From assembly GCA_008729055.1 (NCBI GenBank), contig SDUX01000006.1:753501-817500 (forward strand): 64,000 bases of DNA. The letters run 5' to 3'. Source of the stretch: Pyropia haitanensis (lineage: Eukaryota; Rhodophyta; Bangiophyceae; Bangiales; Bangiaceae). Each line of letters opens with the position of its first letter. Position 1 is the stretch's first letter. The notes under the pieces are model-generated. The model had not been told where the DNA came from and made no database searches. It was given only the letters and a program-made list of their open reading frames with translations. Made by a program: the position numbers and the translations under genes. Of this stretch, positions 1 to 11,056 are shown piece after piece.

Positions 1-304
1 TCCACCCCCACCGGCGGCGTCACGACCACCCCAAACTTGACCGTATACAGCAGGCCACCCGCGGCGGTGACGCCCGCCACGCGGTGGCCGCCGGGCGACA
101 CGAGGACGGCGTCGGCATAGCCGGCGGCGGCGGCCGCGACGAGCGCCAGGTGCTCGGGCAGCCGCGAGGTGGGCGTCGCCGCCTGCACGGCACGGGCGGC
201 GGCGGCGGCCATGGCACGGACCGCCGCGGAGGGGGGGCGGGGGGGGGGGTTGGCGCCGCCGCGGGCGGGCCGACGGGCGCCCCCCCGTTGGCCGTCGTGG
301 CGGC

Positions 305-343
<39 letters not shown>

Positions 344-686
344 TGGCGGCGTCGCCGTCGCTGCCGCGGGCGCGCCGCCGCCGGCGGGCGCGTCGGGAGC
401 GGGCGGTTTGGCGACGGCGGCGGCGGCGGTGGCGGCGGTGGCGGCGGCCGCGGCGGCGGCGGCGGCGGGCGCGTCGGGGGAGGGCGCGTCGGCGGTGGCG
501 TCGAGCCGCCGCCGCGACCGTGGCGGCGGCGGCGGCGGGTCGGGGCTGGCGCCGTCGGCGCCGTGGCTGCCGCCGCCGCCGTGGCCACTGCCGGCGGTGG
601 CGGCGCCAGAGCCGCCGTCGCCGCCCACGCCCGCGTCGTGGCCGGCCTGGTCGGCGGCCGCGGCGGGGGTGGCGGCGGCCGCCGCC

Positions 687-724
<38 letters not shown>

Positions 725-1845
725 CGCATCGTCGGGTGACGCCGACGGCGACGGCGACCGCGGCCGCGGCCGGCGGCGGCTGCCCGTCGGGGGGGTGGCC
801 GCCGCCGCCGCGGCTGCCGCCGCCGCCGCCGCCGCGGCCGCCCCCCCGGCGGTGCCGCCCGCCGCGGCGAGCGTGGGGCGAACCCCCCCCCCACCCCGCG
901 CGGCGCCGCCGCTGCCGCTGCCGCCGCTGCCACTGCCGCCACGGTCGCCGCTGCCGCCACTCCCACGGTCGCCGCTGCCGCCGGTGCCACTGCCGCTGCC
1001 GCCGCCCTCGGCAACGGACGTTGCGTCGGTGGCGGCCGCCGCCGCCGCCGCCGCCGCGGGCGGCGACGCCCCGTCGTCCGCCCCGACGCCGCGGCGGCCG
1101 CCCGCCACGCGCTGGCCGCCACCGCCGCCGGCGGTGCGGCTGGGGCTGCCGCTGCCGCTGCCGCTGCCGCTGCCGCTGCCGCTGCCGCGGCCGCTCCCAC
1201 ACCCCGTGCCGCTGCCGCTGCCGGTGGCGGTGCCACTCCCGCTGTCGCTGCCACCGCCGCCGCGGCTGCCACTGTCGGTGGCGCTGCCGACGAGGCTGCT
1301 GCCACTCCCCGAGTAGCCCTCATCGTCGCTCTCATTCCCACTGTCGGCGCTGCCGGGGGCGCCGCCCCAGCGCACCCCCCCCCCCCCTCAGCTTCGCCCC
1401 GCCGCACACGCTCGTCCACAACGGTGACGAGGTCGAGCCCCCCCCCCGCCCCCCCCCCCCCCCCACGCTGCCCCCGTACGCCGGCGGCGGCTCGACGCTC
1501 ACCACCACCGCCCCCGACCCCGACACGCGGAGCGACAGGACGCCCTCGGTGACGCGCGACGCGGCGAGCACCGCCGCCGCCGCGGCGGGCACCGCCGCCG
1601 TCAGCGCGGGCCCGTCGACGCCCAAGCCCGACGCGGCGGCGGCGAGCGCCGCCACGTGCGCGGCGAGGCCGAGCGGCACCCCGCGCGCGACGGCGACCGC
1701 CTCGGTGACCGCCACGCCGGCGGTCCAGCCGAGGTCGGTGAGGGGGATGGCCGCCGCCGTGGCGGGGAGGAGGCGGCCAGAGACCCACACGACGGGGGCG
1801 CGGGGGGGGACCGCCGCGGGGGGGATGGGGGGGGGGGGGGGCGCC

Positions 1846-1888
<43 letters not shown>

Positions 1889-2233
1889 GCCCGCGGCGGC
1901 GCCGGCCGCCCCGGTGGGCGGTGGCCGCGCGGGGAAGGCCGCCGCCGCCGCCGGCAGCGGCGGCGGCGGCGGCAGCACCGTTCTGGCCGGCGCGGCGGCG
2001 GCGGCAGCGGCGGCGGCGGCGGCGGCGGCGGCGGTGGCTGCGGCGGCGGCGGCCGCCGCCGGCGTGGCGGCGTCCCCCCCGGCGCGTCTGCCAATGCTGC
2101 CGGCGGCGGCGGCGCCGACGGTGCCGCCGCGGCGGGCGGCGGGCGGCGGCTTGTGCGGCGACGCGGTCCGCGCGCCGCCCGCCGCGGCGGATGACAGCGG
2201 GGAGTGGGCGTGGCCCGCCGCCGCCGCTGCTGT

Positions 2234-2264
<31 letters not shown>

Positions 2265-2743
2265 GGCGACGATGGGTGCGGCGCGGCGGCAACGAGCGGC
2301 GCGGGTAGCGGCGGCCACCCGCCGCCGCCGGCCGCCCCCCACCACACGATGGGCGCGTAGCCCGCCGCGCTGTGCCCTCCCCCCCCCGCCGCCGCCGCCG
2401 CCGTCACGGGCATCATCACCGTCGGCGGCGGCGCGTACGCTGCCGCCGCTGCCGGCGGGGTGGCGACGCTGTAGGCACCCCCACCGGGCGGTTGGTGCTG
2501 CGGCGGCGGCGACGGTGGCGTGGCGGCGACATAGACGGGGGACGACGGCCAGCCCCAGCGGGCGTGCGGCGGCGGCGGCGGCGTGACGGGCAGCGCCGCC
2601 GCCGTGGCGTACGCGACGGGCACGCCCGCATAGGCGCCGGCGAGGGGCGCGTAGGCGGGGAGCGGCGCGGGGAGGTACACGCCGGGGGGGGGGGGGGGAG
2701 CGGCGACGGCGGCGTACCCCGCACGCCGCCGCCACCGCCACCG

Positions 2744-2789
<46 letters not shown>

Positions 2790-3102
2790 TGGCGGCGCCG
2801 CCGGGGGGGTAGGCGCGGCGGGTGGGCGTCGACGGGCCGGGGGGGGGAGGCCGGGGGAGGTGCCGCCCCGCCCGCCGCCGCCGCCGCCGCCACGCGCGAC
2901 CGGCGACGAGGCCGCCGCTAGCGCCGCGGCGGTGGTGGCGGCGTCTGCCGTGGCGGCGGTCGCCGCCGCCAGCGTCGCCGACCCGCCCGTCGCGCCCACC
3001 ATCGCGGCGTCGCCGCCGCCGCTGCCACCGCCGCCGCCGCCGACATGCCTACCGGCGGCACCTACCGGCGGCGCCGCCGCCGCCGCCGTCGCCGCTGCCG
3101 CT

Positions 3103-3143
<41 letters not shown>

Positions 3144-3293
3144 CGGGCGGCGGCCCCCCCGCCCCGGGCTCGCCGGCGACGCTGCCGCCGGCGGGCGCGG
3201 CGGGCGCGGCGGCGGCGCCCGTGCGGCGGCGCTCGACGCCGCCTCCCGCGCCGCCGATGTGGACGACGTGGACGGGGAGTGGGAGTAGGGCAT
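1..3293 (-). CDS. Class IV (fold-type IV) PLP aminotransferase-like protein, partial, frame broken at homopolymers
   Basis: Runs off the left edge. The minus strand near 1800-1480 reads as the N-terminal half of a class IV aminotransferase (BCAT, D-amino-acid aminotransferase or aminodeoxychorismate lyase family): VWVSGRLLPATAAAIPLTDL, then a segment like the usual 'LxxHxxRL' helix, then LDLVTVVDERVRRGEAE near 1400. At 212-1 the C-terminal half appears (SRLPEHLALVAAAAAGYADA, then AVLVSPGGHRVAGVTAAGG). About 1.1 kb of Ala/Ser/Gly repeats separates the halves. Upstream is an Ala/Pro/Gly-rich N-terminus; the proposed start is the ATG at 3293 (MPYSHSPSTSS). To read it as one protein the frame must gain one base at each of several runs (2839-2847, 2683-2698, 1827-1841, 1438-1447, 1449-1464, about 231-250). 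The catalytic lysine is not visible. The family call is fair; the exact reaction is unknown, and the N-terminal low-complexity part could be a separate gene. Confidence 0.5.
895..1310. repeat. GCTGCC/GCCGCT-type hexamer repeats
   Basis: Runs of CTGCCG/CTGCCA units, densest at 1140-1195 and 1205-1300. On the minus strand they encode Gly-Ser repeats inside the presumed aminotransferase insertion. The same unit recurs at about 18896-19040, 31250-31400 and 50470-50520. Confidence 0.8.
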
Positions 3294-4471
3294 GGCGGGG
3301 GGTGGGGAGTGGGCGAGGACACGTCGGGGGGGGGGGTTGCAGGTGAAAGAAGCGCGCCAGGGAGGGGGAACAGGGGGGGGGGGAGCGAACCACGAGGGGC
3401 GCGTGAGCGGGCAAGGACGCCGACGAGGGGAGGCGGATACGGAAAGGAGCACGCGCGCGTGTGGGGGGCGGGGGGGGGGGGGGAAGAGGTGACTCGCCGA
3501 GCGCGGCGGTGGCCGCCGTGAGAAGCCGCCGGGGCCGCCGCCGGCTGGCCGGCGCGGCCGCGGCGGCCGGCCGGCGCCAGTGTGTCGGTCGCCCCCGCCG
3601 GCGGCGGCCGGCCGGGGAAGAATCTGCGAGGCAAGCCGGCGGAACCGCCATCCGTCGCGCTGCGGGTGAGATATCCCCGGCGGAGTTGCGCCGCGGCCGC
3701 AGCGGGGAGACGGGGGCGTCCACGCCAGCCGGCCGGCCGGGGTCGCCCGCTTGGGGGGCGGCCGCCGACGCGGGCGCCGCCGTCACGCGCCTTGGAATGT
3801 TCTGCCGCGTGCAGCGGGACGGACAGTCGCCGAGCGCAGCGGGGGAGAGGGGGACGGGGGGCGCCGCACGTGCCGAGCAACACGATCAACATCCGATATC
3901 CCGGGAGGTGCTCTTGTGCCGCACCAAGAGCGCTGTCGGTTTGGGAGGCGAGCCCGAGCGGTGCCACCAAGAAAGGGAGGCGGATCAAGCACCTGCCGGG
4001 GCCGAACAGGCCAATCACAGCTGGAGGGTACCAAAGGATCCAAAGAATGGAGCGCGGCACGGACGGAATTTCATATACCTTGGTGGTCAGTCGTCCGGGT
4101 GCCGTGACACGTGGGGAAGCGTCGCCGGGACGCCGCCGCGAGCATCCCCGCCTCCGTCCCCACTTTCGACGGTTTGATAATACACCCCCCTGTTAGTGTT
4201 TCCAACAATGCTATACCATCTCACTATCATCGCATCATTTTCGGATCATTCTGTTCGAGCGTCCACGTGGCTGCCGAGTGTCGTCTGGACCAATGGAAGC
4301 GCAGCACGGGCATCTGGGGGGCGTGGGGGGTTGACGCCGGGCTGGAACCGTCCAAGGGGGGAGGACGACGACGGCGCCCGACGGGACGCCGCTGTCGCCA
4401 TGTATATACATACGAGAGGGCCCAACGCATAGCAAACACAGGCGCGCCGGCAGTATGTCCGCAAGGGCGGC
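3294..4471. other. Intergenic, no supported gene
   Basis: No protein family is recognisable on either strand. Composition falls to a more even mix from about 3780. It holds a CCAAT box at 4011-4017 and a TATA-like TATATA at 4403-4408, so it probably carries the promoter of the plus-strand gene that follows, and upstream sequence of the aminotransferase on the other side. Confidence 0.5.
4403..4408 (+). promoter_or_regulatory. Possible TATA box
   Basis: TATATA in an otherwise GC-rich stretch, about 50-65 bases before the first plus-strand ATGs at 4455 and 4472. A CCAATCA lies 390 bases further upstream at 4011. The spacing suits a short 5' leader. Based on motif and position only. Confidence 0.35.
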
Positions 4472-5305
4472 GTGTGCGCACACACTGCCGGCCAAGAGGC
4501 CCGCGCTACCGACTCGCCACTCCCCAGATGGCCCCCGCCGCCGCTGGATGGGGGACGGGGGCCGAACGCACGCCGGGGACGTCCCTCCTCCCATTCCCCC
4601 CCCACATTTGGGCGCTCGCTCCAAGTCGCGGAGTATCTGTGGGAGGCGGCGGTGGCGGCGGTCCCGCGGGCGAATACGGCGGCCGCTTGCCGGGACCTGG
4701 TTGCCGTTCACCTTTGGCTGGGCAATGCGTATGTGCTGCGGGCCCTCACGACCGAGGCACCGCGCGACGTCCGCTCTGTCCTCGCCCACTTCGCGGCGGC
4801 GGTCGCGCGGGGGTGGTCGGCGCGTGACGCCAAGCAGCTCCAGGGAGCACTCGAGCCCATCCTCGCCGTCGCCGCCGCCTTGGGGCTCCCCCCGTGCGGG
4901 GAGCGGCGGCCCCTGCCGGTCAAGATGCACACGGCGGCTGTGGAGGTGGCCCGCAAACAGCAGGCGCAGGCCCCACGGCTAGCCGTGGTGGCGCTGCCAC
5001 CGCCGCCGCCGGGGAGACGGGCTGGGCGGGCGCCGCGGCGACGGGGGGGAGGCGTCACTCGGGCACCTTTGACGGCGAGTCGCTACGTGCCCACCGCTGT
5101 GCCAGCGCGCACGGTGTCGCGGGTCTCAGCGCGCACGGTGTCGCGGGTCTTGGCGGCGGCCGGGACTGGGCTGCCGCCACTGAAGGTAGGGCGGGGTGAG
5201 GTGGCAGCGGCGCGCCCGCTCTCCACCCCCCCTCCTCCCCCCCCAGCCCCTCCCTGGGACTCCCCGCGGGGACTCGTCGTTCGTCATTCGTCAGCAGGCG
5301 GTTGA
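4472..5305 (+). CDS. Unrecognised Ala-rich helical protein
   Basis: The open frame has a protein-like core at about residues 50-170: amphipathic, Ala/Leu-rich stretches such as AEYLWEAAVAAVPRANTAAA and WLGNAYVLRALTTEAPRDV, then KMHTAAVEVARKQQAQAP, which suggests a helical bundle or TPR-like fold. No catalytic motif is visible and I do not recognise the family. The start is uncertain: an ATG at 4455 lies in another frame and could join after a one-base change in the C run at 4598-4604, or the real N-terminus may be upstream behind an intron. Near the C-terminus a perfect 24-base tandem duplication (5103-5150) repeats ARTVSRV in frame. The tail after residue 230 is low complexity. The complementary strand is also open, so this is a moderate call. 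Confidence 0.4.
   Translation: MCAHTAGQEARATDSPLPRWPPPPLDGGRGPNARRGRPSSHSPPTFGRSLQVAEYLWEAAVAAVPRANTAAACRDLVAVHLWLGNAYVLRALTTEAPRDVRSVLAHFAAAVARGWSARDAKQLQGALEPILAVAAALGLPPCGERRPLPVKMHTAAVEVARKQQAQAPRLAVVALPPPPPGRRAGRAPRRRGGGVTRAPLTASRYVPTAVPARTVSRVSARTVSRVLAAAGTGLPPLKVGRGEVAAARPLSTPPPPPPAPPWDSPRGLVVRHSSAGG
5103..5150 (+). repeat. Perfect 24-base tandem duplication
   Basis: Two identical 24-base copies (5103-5126 and 5127-5150), each eight codons, so the frame of the surrounding ORF is kept. The unit begins CAGCGCGCACGG. Confidence 0.9.
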
Positions 5306-5920
5306 GCATTGTCACCTCCTTTGCACCTTTGCGCCGTCCGCGACGTTGTAGACGATTCATGTATCATGTGCATGTAGCACAGTTTGTCTTCTTTTCAGCT
5401 CTGGATCTGTAACAAGTGATCGTCGTGTGGGGTACGCGGGCGCGACGAAATCGTAACAATTCCATTGCCTTCGTACCAGAACGGTACCAGACGAGAAAGT
5501 AAACGAAACCGGGGATCGTTTCGGTTTACGATGCCGCCACGAAAGGGAAACACTGTTGGCGTTGGTTTGGTGGCCAATACTTCGCGACGGTGGCGGGGTC
5601 AAATGCGGAGTGTTCGTGCATACGTGCGACCGCGGAGGGCTGGCGCGCGAGGTCCGAGCGGATGCGTCCCGGTCGCACCGATGGCTGCATGGATGTCGAT
5701 GGCTGCATGGATGTCGATGGCTGCATGGATGTCGATGGCATCCCCTCGCGTCCAGGGCGGTCGCGTGGATGAGCCCCGCGGGGTCCGCACCGGCCCCGGG
5801 GGAAAGGAGGAAGACGCGCTCGGTGACGGCGGCGGGGTACGCGCCAGGGGCGGGGGGGGGAGGGGCGCCGCCGCCGCGCGGCTTGGCGCGCACCGACGCC
5901 GAAGCGGTGACGAGAAGGGA
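5306..5920. other. Intergenic, no supported gene
   Basis: Moderate-GC stretch (5300-5600) followed by GC-rich sequence holding an 18-base tandem repeat. Short ORFs exist on both strands but none has recognisable family motifs. Confidence 0.5.
5681..5739. repeat. 18-base tandem repeat, about 3.2 copies
   Basis: Unit ATGGCTGCATGGATGTCG starting at 5681, 5699 and 5717, with a partial copy from 5735. Copies are identical. Because 18 is divisible by three, all three plus-strand frames stay open across it; one reads MAAWMS three times. Confidence 0.95.
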
Positions 5921-6997
5921 CTAGCCGGGCACCGACACCCGCACGAGGACCTTGCAAAGGGGAGGGGGGGGGGGGGAGGTGGAAGAGGGCGTCGCCGCCG
6001 GCGGTAGCGTCGCTGGCCGCCGCCGCTGCCGCTCAGGGCGGTGCGCAGGAGACGGCGGCGGCTGGGCGGGACGTACCCCCCCCCCCCCGGTTCGAAGACG
6101 CACCCCCCTGCGATCGAACCCCCCTTCCCCCCACCACCCCCCCCACTCCCGGGCCGCCGCCGCCGCCGCCCGCCGCCGCTGGCCCGGCAGACCCTGCACG
6201 TTCTTGCGCTCCGCCCGTGGGGTCCACGCTCCCGACGTGCACAAACGAGACGTCCTCCTCCCGGTCGCCGTCCTCCCCGTCCGCCCCCGCGCCCGTCACG
6301 CGCTGGCTCCGCCGGTGCAACGTCGACAGCCGCCACGCCGGCTGCACCCCACCGCCGCCCGCGCCGTCCGCATCGCCACCCGCCGCCGCGCCGCCGCCGC
6401 CTGCTGTCGCTGCCACCGTCGCGGCTGTCATGGCCGCCTCCCCTACCGCCGTCGGGGACGCCCACCCCCCACGTCGCGGCTGGCCGGCCGCCGCCGCCGG
6501 CCCGCCGACTGGGCCTCGCTCATCCCGTGCGGTCGCGCCCATGAGGCGAGGCGCCGCCGACGCCGCCGGCGTCAGGGGCTGCCCGCCACGCCGCCCGGGG
6601 GGGGTCAAGCCGCCCGCCGCGTCACCGCGCGCGCGCGCGCGGCCAACGGCGAGGGAACAGCGGCGGAGAGAGCACGCACAGGCATGGACGAGAGCCCCCC
6701 GCGTGGCCACCGCCGCGGCGGCGGCGCGCGGCGTGGCGCGCGCCTGCGGCACCCGCTGGGGCGGACGGCTGACCCGCCGCGCGGTGGGTGCCCGCGTCCG
6801 CCGCGGCCGCCGGCGGGCCACTCGCCCGCCGCGGCCCAACGTTGCGTCGGTCGCGGGCGGCGGCGTGCCCCCCCCCCGGCAGCGTGTGTGCCCACCCCCC
6901 GCGGCCCGCCGCTCGCTCAGCGGCAGAGCGGGAGACGCCAGGTGCGCCTGCACGTCCGAGGGGCATGACCACCCCACACACGGGGCACGGCACGCCT

Positions 6998-7032
<35 letters not shown>

Positions 7033-7540
7033 TCTGACGCCGCCGCCGCCGCCTCTGACGCTGCCGCCGCCGCCTCTGACGCTGCCGCCCGCCGCCCCGC
7101 CACCGCTCGCCGCCGGCGCGGCCGTGCGCGGCCACACGGCGCGCAGGGCGGCGGCCGTCACACCCAGCGCCGCGGCCAGGTCATCGACGGGGGCGTCCGC
7201 GGCGGTGGGGAGCCGCCCCGCCCCGCCTCCACCGCCGCCAGAGCTCCCGCCCCCGCCGGCGCCGGCGCCGGCGCCACGCGCTGCACACGGGTGGTAGGGG
7301 GGGGCGGGGGGGGGGGAGGCGCCGCGCAGGCGCCGCCGCCCAGCTGGGCGGCAGCAACGGCGGCTTCGGCGGCGGCGGCGGTGGCGGCGACTGCGACAGC
7401 CTTCCTCCTGGCCTGGCACCCACCCACCGCCGTCCCGGCTCCCACCCACCGCCGGCACGGCACCCACCCACCGCCGGCACGGCTCCCACCCACCGCCGCC
7501 GCCGGCCCGGTTCCCACCCACCGCCGGCCCGGCTCCCACT
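5921..7540 (-). CDS. Weak candidate gene, unrecognised, fragmented frame
   Basis: Several short minus-strand stretches look more protein-like than their surroundings but lie in different frames: DAPVDDLAAALGVTAAALRA (about 7190-7130, HTH-like), a Gly-rich run, PCPVCGVVMPLGRAG (about 6990-6950, one CxxC pair), QPAWRLSTLHRRSQRV (about 6330-6285) and a basic tail ending KVLVRVSVPG before a TAG at 5921. C runs at about 7299-7315 and 6869-6879 would have to shift the frame to join them. The 5' end contains a Pro-rich minisatellite. I cannot assign a family, and the fragments may be chance. Confidence 0.2.
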
Positions 7541-7545
7541 CATCT
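7395..7545. repeat. Imperfect minisatellite, 21-27-base units
   Basis: Repeated GGCTCCCACCCACCGCCGGC with small variations in the last positions and one inserted CCGCCG, about six copies. On the minus strand it would encode Gly/Trp-rich repeats such as VGAVPAVGG. Confidence 0.8.
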
Positions 7546-7809
7546 TGCTCAGAAGGGCATGGGCGCCTTGATACGAGGCTGGCTGCGCTGACCAAGACGA
7601 AGAACGACCATCGTGTCACGCACGGGGGGGCTACTATCCTCGTCGACAAGTACTGCCTGTCGACGTCGACTCGCAGCCCGGCGCTTGATCCGCCTCTCGA
7701 CGTTGCCACTCTTCGCCCAGGACACATCCCTGTCGGCCAGCATCGTGTGTCGCCCCCTCCCCGCTATTGTCTTTCCCGTACCTGTTTCGTTTCGTTTGGG
7801 ACTGCCACC

Positions 7810-8603
7810 ATGGCCACCCCTGCCGTGGAGGGCCAGTTTGATGACGCGTCCCCCCCCCCTCACCCCACCCGGCGCCCCCCCCAGACCCGGTGGCCGCCCC
7901 CGCAGCGGTCGCGCTCGACGCGCCCACCCCGTGGGGGGCCCTCCGCACCGCCCTGCCGCCTGCCAATGTCGGCAAAGCGCCAGGCGCCCCCGCGTCGGCA
8001 CTAGCGATTGTCAACGCGCTGTCGACGGAGCAGGTGGCGGCGCTGGTGGCGGCCCGCCGCGCCGCCGCGGGCGGCGTCGACGCCACCGCCGGCGACGCGG
8101 GCGTCTACTCTGCTTCCGACGAGGACAGTGACACGTCGGCTGGCGACGGCGGCGCCACTGGTGGCGGGGTGCTCGGTGGCCTGGCTGGCGGCGACCGCGG
8201 GTCCGGCGTGCCCCCGCCGCCGGCCGACGACGAGGATGGCGATGGGGACGGCATGGTGGAGCCACCGGAGCCCTGTCTGGGCCTCCTTGACACGCGCACC
8301 GACGCGAGTGTGGGGGCGGCCTTGACGCGTGCGCGGGAGACGTACGGCCTGGACCTGCTCACCGCCCTTCGGGGCGTGGCCGGCTACGACCGGGTGCGGG
8401 CGGTCAACTGGCTGCGAGCGCGGGTCGTGCGGGAGGGAGGGGAGGCGGCGGCGGTGGCGGCAGCGTTTCAGCAGAAAGTGGCCGAAGGGGGCGGGTGGGG
8501 GGGGGACGCCGAGCTCCTGCCCGTCGTGGCGGGCGACACCCTCATTGCCGAGGTGCTCGGCGCTGAGGAGATGGAAACAGAGGAGGGGGCAGGGGGGGGC
8601 TGA
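7810..8603 (+). CDS. PRMT3 N-terminal-domain-like protein without a methyltransferase domain
   Basis: Starts at an ATG in strong context (GCCACCATGG, 7804-7813). The first codons read MATPAVEGQFDDAS, and the frame shifts by one base in the C run 7850-7859 (or 7873-7882) into the long frame; with one added base the protein is 264 aa. The middle is acidic (SASDEDSDTSAGD and DDEDGDGDGM). The C-terminal third (about residues 155-215) resembles the region of protein arginine methyltransferase 3 that follows its single C2H2 zinc finger: PEPCLGLLDTRTDASV, then ARETYGLDLLTALRGVAGYD, then VRAVNWLRARVV. Only the first of the four zinc ligands (Cys) is kept. The protein stops there, with no SAM-binding domain before the stop at 8603 or in the following 450 bases. 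Homology is by eye and moderate; the product may be a scaffold, a relic, or unrelated. Confidence 0.5.
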
Positions 8604-9059
8604 GCACGTGCGCAGGTGGCGGCCGCGCTGCGGTCCATGCGGAAGGGCGGGTACGGTGGGTGCGATTGCCGCGCTCGTTGCGTCAACGTCAACATACGCT
8701 TCACATGACACAGGAAGGACGTTAGGAAAGGGGCGAGGCACAAAGTGGGCCACGCACCCAATCATCAAACTGAACATCAGTGACAAAGAGAAAACATGAG
8801 AGCATCGGGCAGGCATTGCAGGGCTCGGCCCCGCTCGACATAAAAAAAAAATACAACACGAAGGACAGGGCCTTCAAAGAGAACCCCACAAAGCCACCAT
8901 CTCGGCTCCAACCACCCAAAATCCACCACATATACATGCGTCCGCCAGGCACCAGCCGCCAAACTCACACTCGTGACATGACCCATGACAACAGGGCTGC
9001 CGGCGGCGCAAACGGAGCCGCTCTAGGGCACAGCGGATCCCCGAAACCGTGCTGCCACA
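8604..9059. other. Convergent 3' intergenic region
   Basis: Lies between the 3' ends of the plus-strand gene ending at 8603 and the minus-strand UBLCP1. Moderate GC with an A9 run at about 8842. No gene seen; it probably holds both 3' UTRs. Confidence 0.5.
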
Positions 9060-11056
9060 CTAGGGCGAAGCGGACCCCGACGCGCCGCTGCCGCTGCCGG
9101 CACCGCCGCTGCTACCGGCGTCACCGTTGCTGCTACCGGCACCGTTGTTGTTGCTGCCGGCGCCATTGCTGCTAGCGCCAGCGCCGCCAGTACTCGGCCC
9201 GCCCGTACCCTTGCTCCCGCCATGCGTCGCAACGTACCGCCGCCAGTTGCGATGCTCGAGCGTCTCAAAGTTGGGCTCCCGCACCGCAATCAGCCGGAGG
9301 TACTCGGCGAGCCCCCAGAGCTCCCGGTCCGTGTGCCGCATCACCGCAGAGTTTTTGTACGGTGTCACCCGCAAGCCGCTTCCCGGGTTGAGCGCAAAGT
9401 TGCGGCTGAGGTCATCCAGGTGGATGGTGTTGGCGGCAGAGAATCTGGGGAAGCGGCGCCACACCAACTCCAGCGCCTTGACCTCGTGCGTCTTGGGGGG
9501 GGGGGGTTGACGCCCGTCACAGAGGTGGTGATTTGAAACATAGAGGTGCGGTCCAGGACAAAGGCGATCTTGTAGTTCGGGTTCAGCAGCATGTTCTGTG
9601 GGGATAAAGAAGGAGTACGGGAAGGGAAGCAATGGTCAAACAAGGTGGGAGACCGGACAAGGGGTGAGGTCGCGCGGCGAACATGAACGAGGTTACCTGC
9701 GACAGAAACGTCAGAGCACGCCAAAGCGGTCAGTCAGCACACGCAACCAAATGGTGCGACACGAAGATGACACGCCCTGTAATCGTGCATACCCTCCACA
9801 TCAAAGCTCGGCCGCCAGCAGAGACATGCCAAATGGTGGGGAGAACCGCTAAGAAAACAACAGACGCAGTGGCAAGCATGGTCGTACCCTGAGAAGACAA
9901 AGCGACAGAAGGTAACCGACCGAAGCAGCCACTCAGCACAGACAGGAGAAACGCACAAGACCCAACAACAATGACAACAGCGCGTGCCAAGCAACATACT
10001 GCATCAGGTCCCTGCCTCCCAAGAGCGACGGAAACGCGCGCCCAACAGCCAGGGCCACCAATTGCCTGGATGACCGCCAGTGCATTTGCAGGTGACTCTC
10101 GTCCGGTGCATCACACAGCCCCGCCAGCGACACTTCCATGGACCCCATGTCACAAGAGAGGCTTCACCCAGCACCACGTCACCACACACGCAACCATCCC
10201 TGGGCCCCCTACACCAAGAGAGACTCTATTCAACCACGTACAGCTCGGTGAGCTTCGCCTCGAGATACCGCCAGTTGGTCTGGCTCCACATGACAATGTC
10301 ATAGTGCTGGTACGCGGCGGTCATAAACTCGTGCAGCCCCGGGCGGCCGAGGTCCGCGACCCGCTCCGCGGCGCCACGGCAATCATAGATGGTATAGTCA
10401 ATATCCAAGACCAGGCACTTGCGCCCCGACCGGAACGGGTGCATCACCTTCACCTTTAGGTTGGAGACGCGCCGACGGAGCTTGTCCTCCACCGCCGCCG
10501 CGTCGTGGATGCGCAATCCCCGCACGAGGGCGCCGCCCTTACCGGCGCCCGTCGAGCCGGCGAGCGCCCCACCCGTGGCGTACGCCGTATAGTCAATGTC
10601 AAAGTCGTCGGCGACGTCGTTGGCGGCCAGGGCGGCGGCGGCGGCCGCGTTGATAGCCGCAATGCTCGCCTCGGTGGAGCCCATCATGATGACCTTTTGC
10701 TCAGCCGTTTGGATGAGCTGCCCCATCGGGTCGTCATCGCAGTACTTTTTTTTGGACAGGCCCAACAGCCTTTGGCGCTCGGGCCGCACTTCGGTCATCT
10801 CCCACAGCAACGTGCGAAGCGTCGACAGGGGAGCGGAGCGGGGCAGTTCCACGGGGAGGGCGGTCTTCCCCCATCTGATGAGAATCGTCACCTCCCCACC
10901 GCCGCCATCATCCGTGGCGGGACCGTCTGCTGGTGCGGGGGCCGCCGCGGTGGTCGTCATCGTCGTGGGCGGCATGGTCGTGGGCGGCTCGACCTGAGCG
11001 GGCGGGGAAGCGGCCTTGGCCACCGGCTGCGAAGGGGTCGCAGCGCCCTCGACCAT
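9060..11056 (-). CDS. UBLCP1: Ubiquitin-like-domain CTD phosphatase 1 (UBLCP1)
   Basis: Two exons, 11056-10238 and 9595-9060. Exon 1 has a Pro/Thr-rich leader, a ubiquitin-like domain (EVTILIRWGKTALPVELP, then LGLSKKK), and the HAD phosphatase motif LDIDYT at about residue 217 (DxDYT nucleophile), then HEFMTAAYQHYDIVMWSQT. Exon 2 continues the HAD fold: NPNYKIAFVLDRTSMF, then NTIHLDDLSRNFALNP, then WRRYVATHGG. In other eukaryotes UBLCP1 binds and dephosphorylates the nuclear proteasome. Exon 2 has one frame break in a 12-G run (9495-9506); 13 (or 10) bases restore it, giving 451 aa. The acceptor is clear (CCCACAG at 9596). The frame-preserving donor is GTGGTT at 10237; a better GTACGT lies four bases upstream but would disrupt the frame. 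The C-terminal tail is Gly/Ser/Asn-rich. The ATG at 11056 is the first in frame that keeps the whole ubiquitin-like domain. Confidence 0.9.

Noticed and set aside
84..2812. Long plus-strand ORFs of poly-Ala, poly-Pro and poly-Arg opposite the aminotransferase
   Set aside because: They are the complement of GCC/GGC repeat and the minus-strand gene. They contain no motif, and such frames are open everywhere in this composition.
6080..6122. GGTTCGA-type sequences suggesting tRNA B boxes (also near 49340)
   Set aside because: They do not continue as a T-arm (no NTCC) and no acceptor stem or A box is found at the right distance on either strand.
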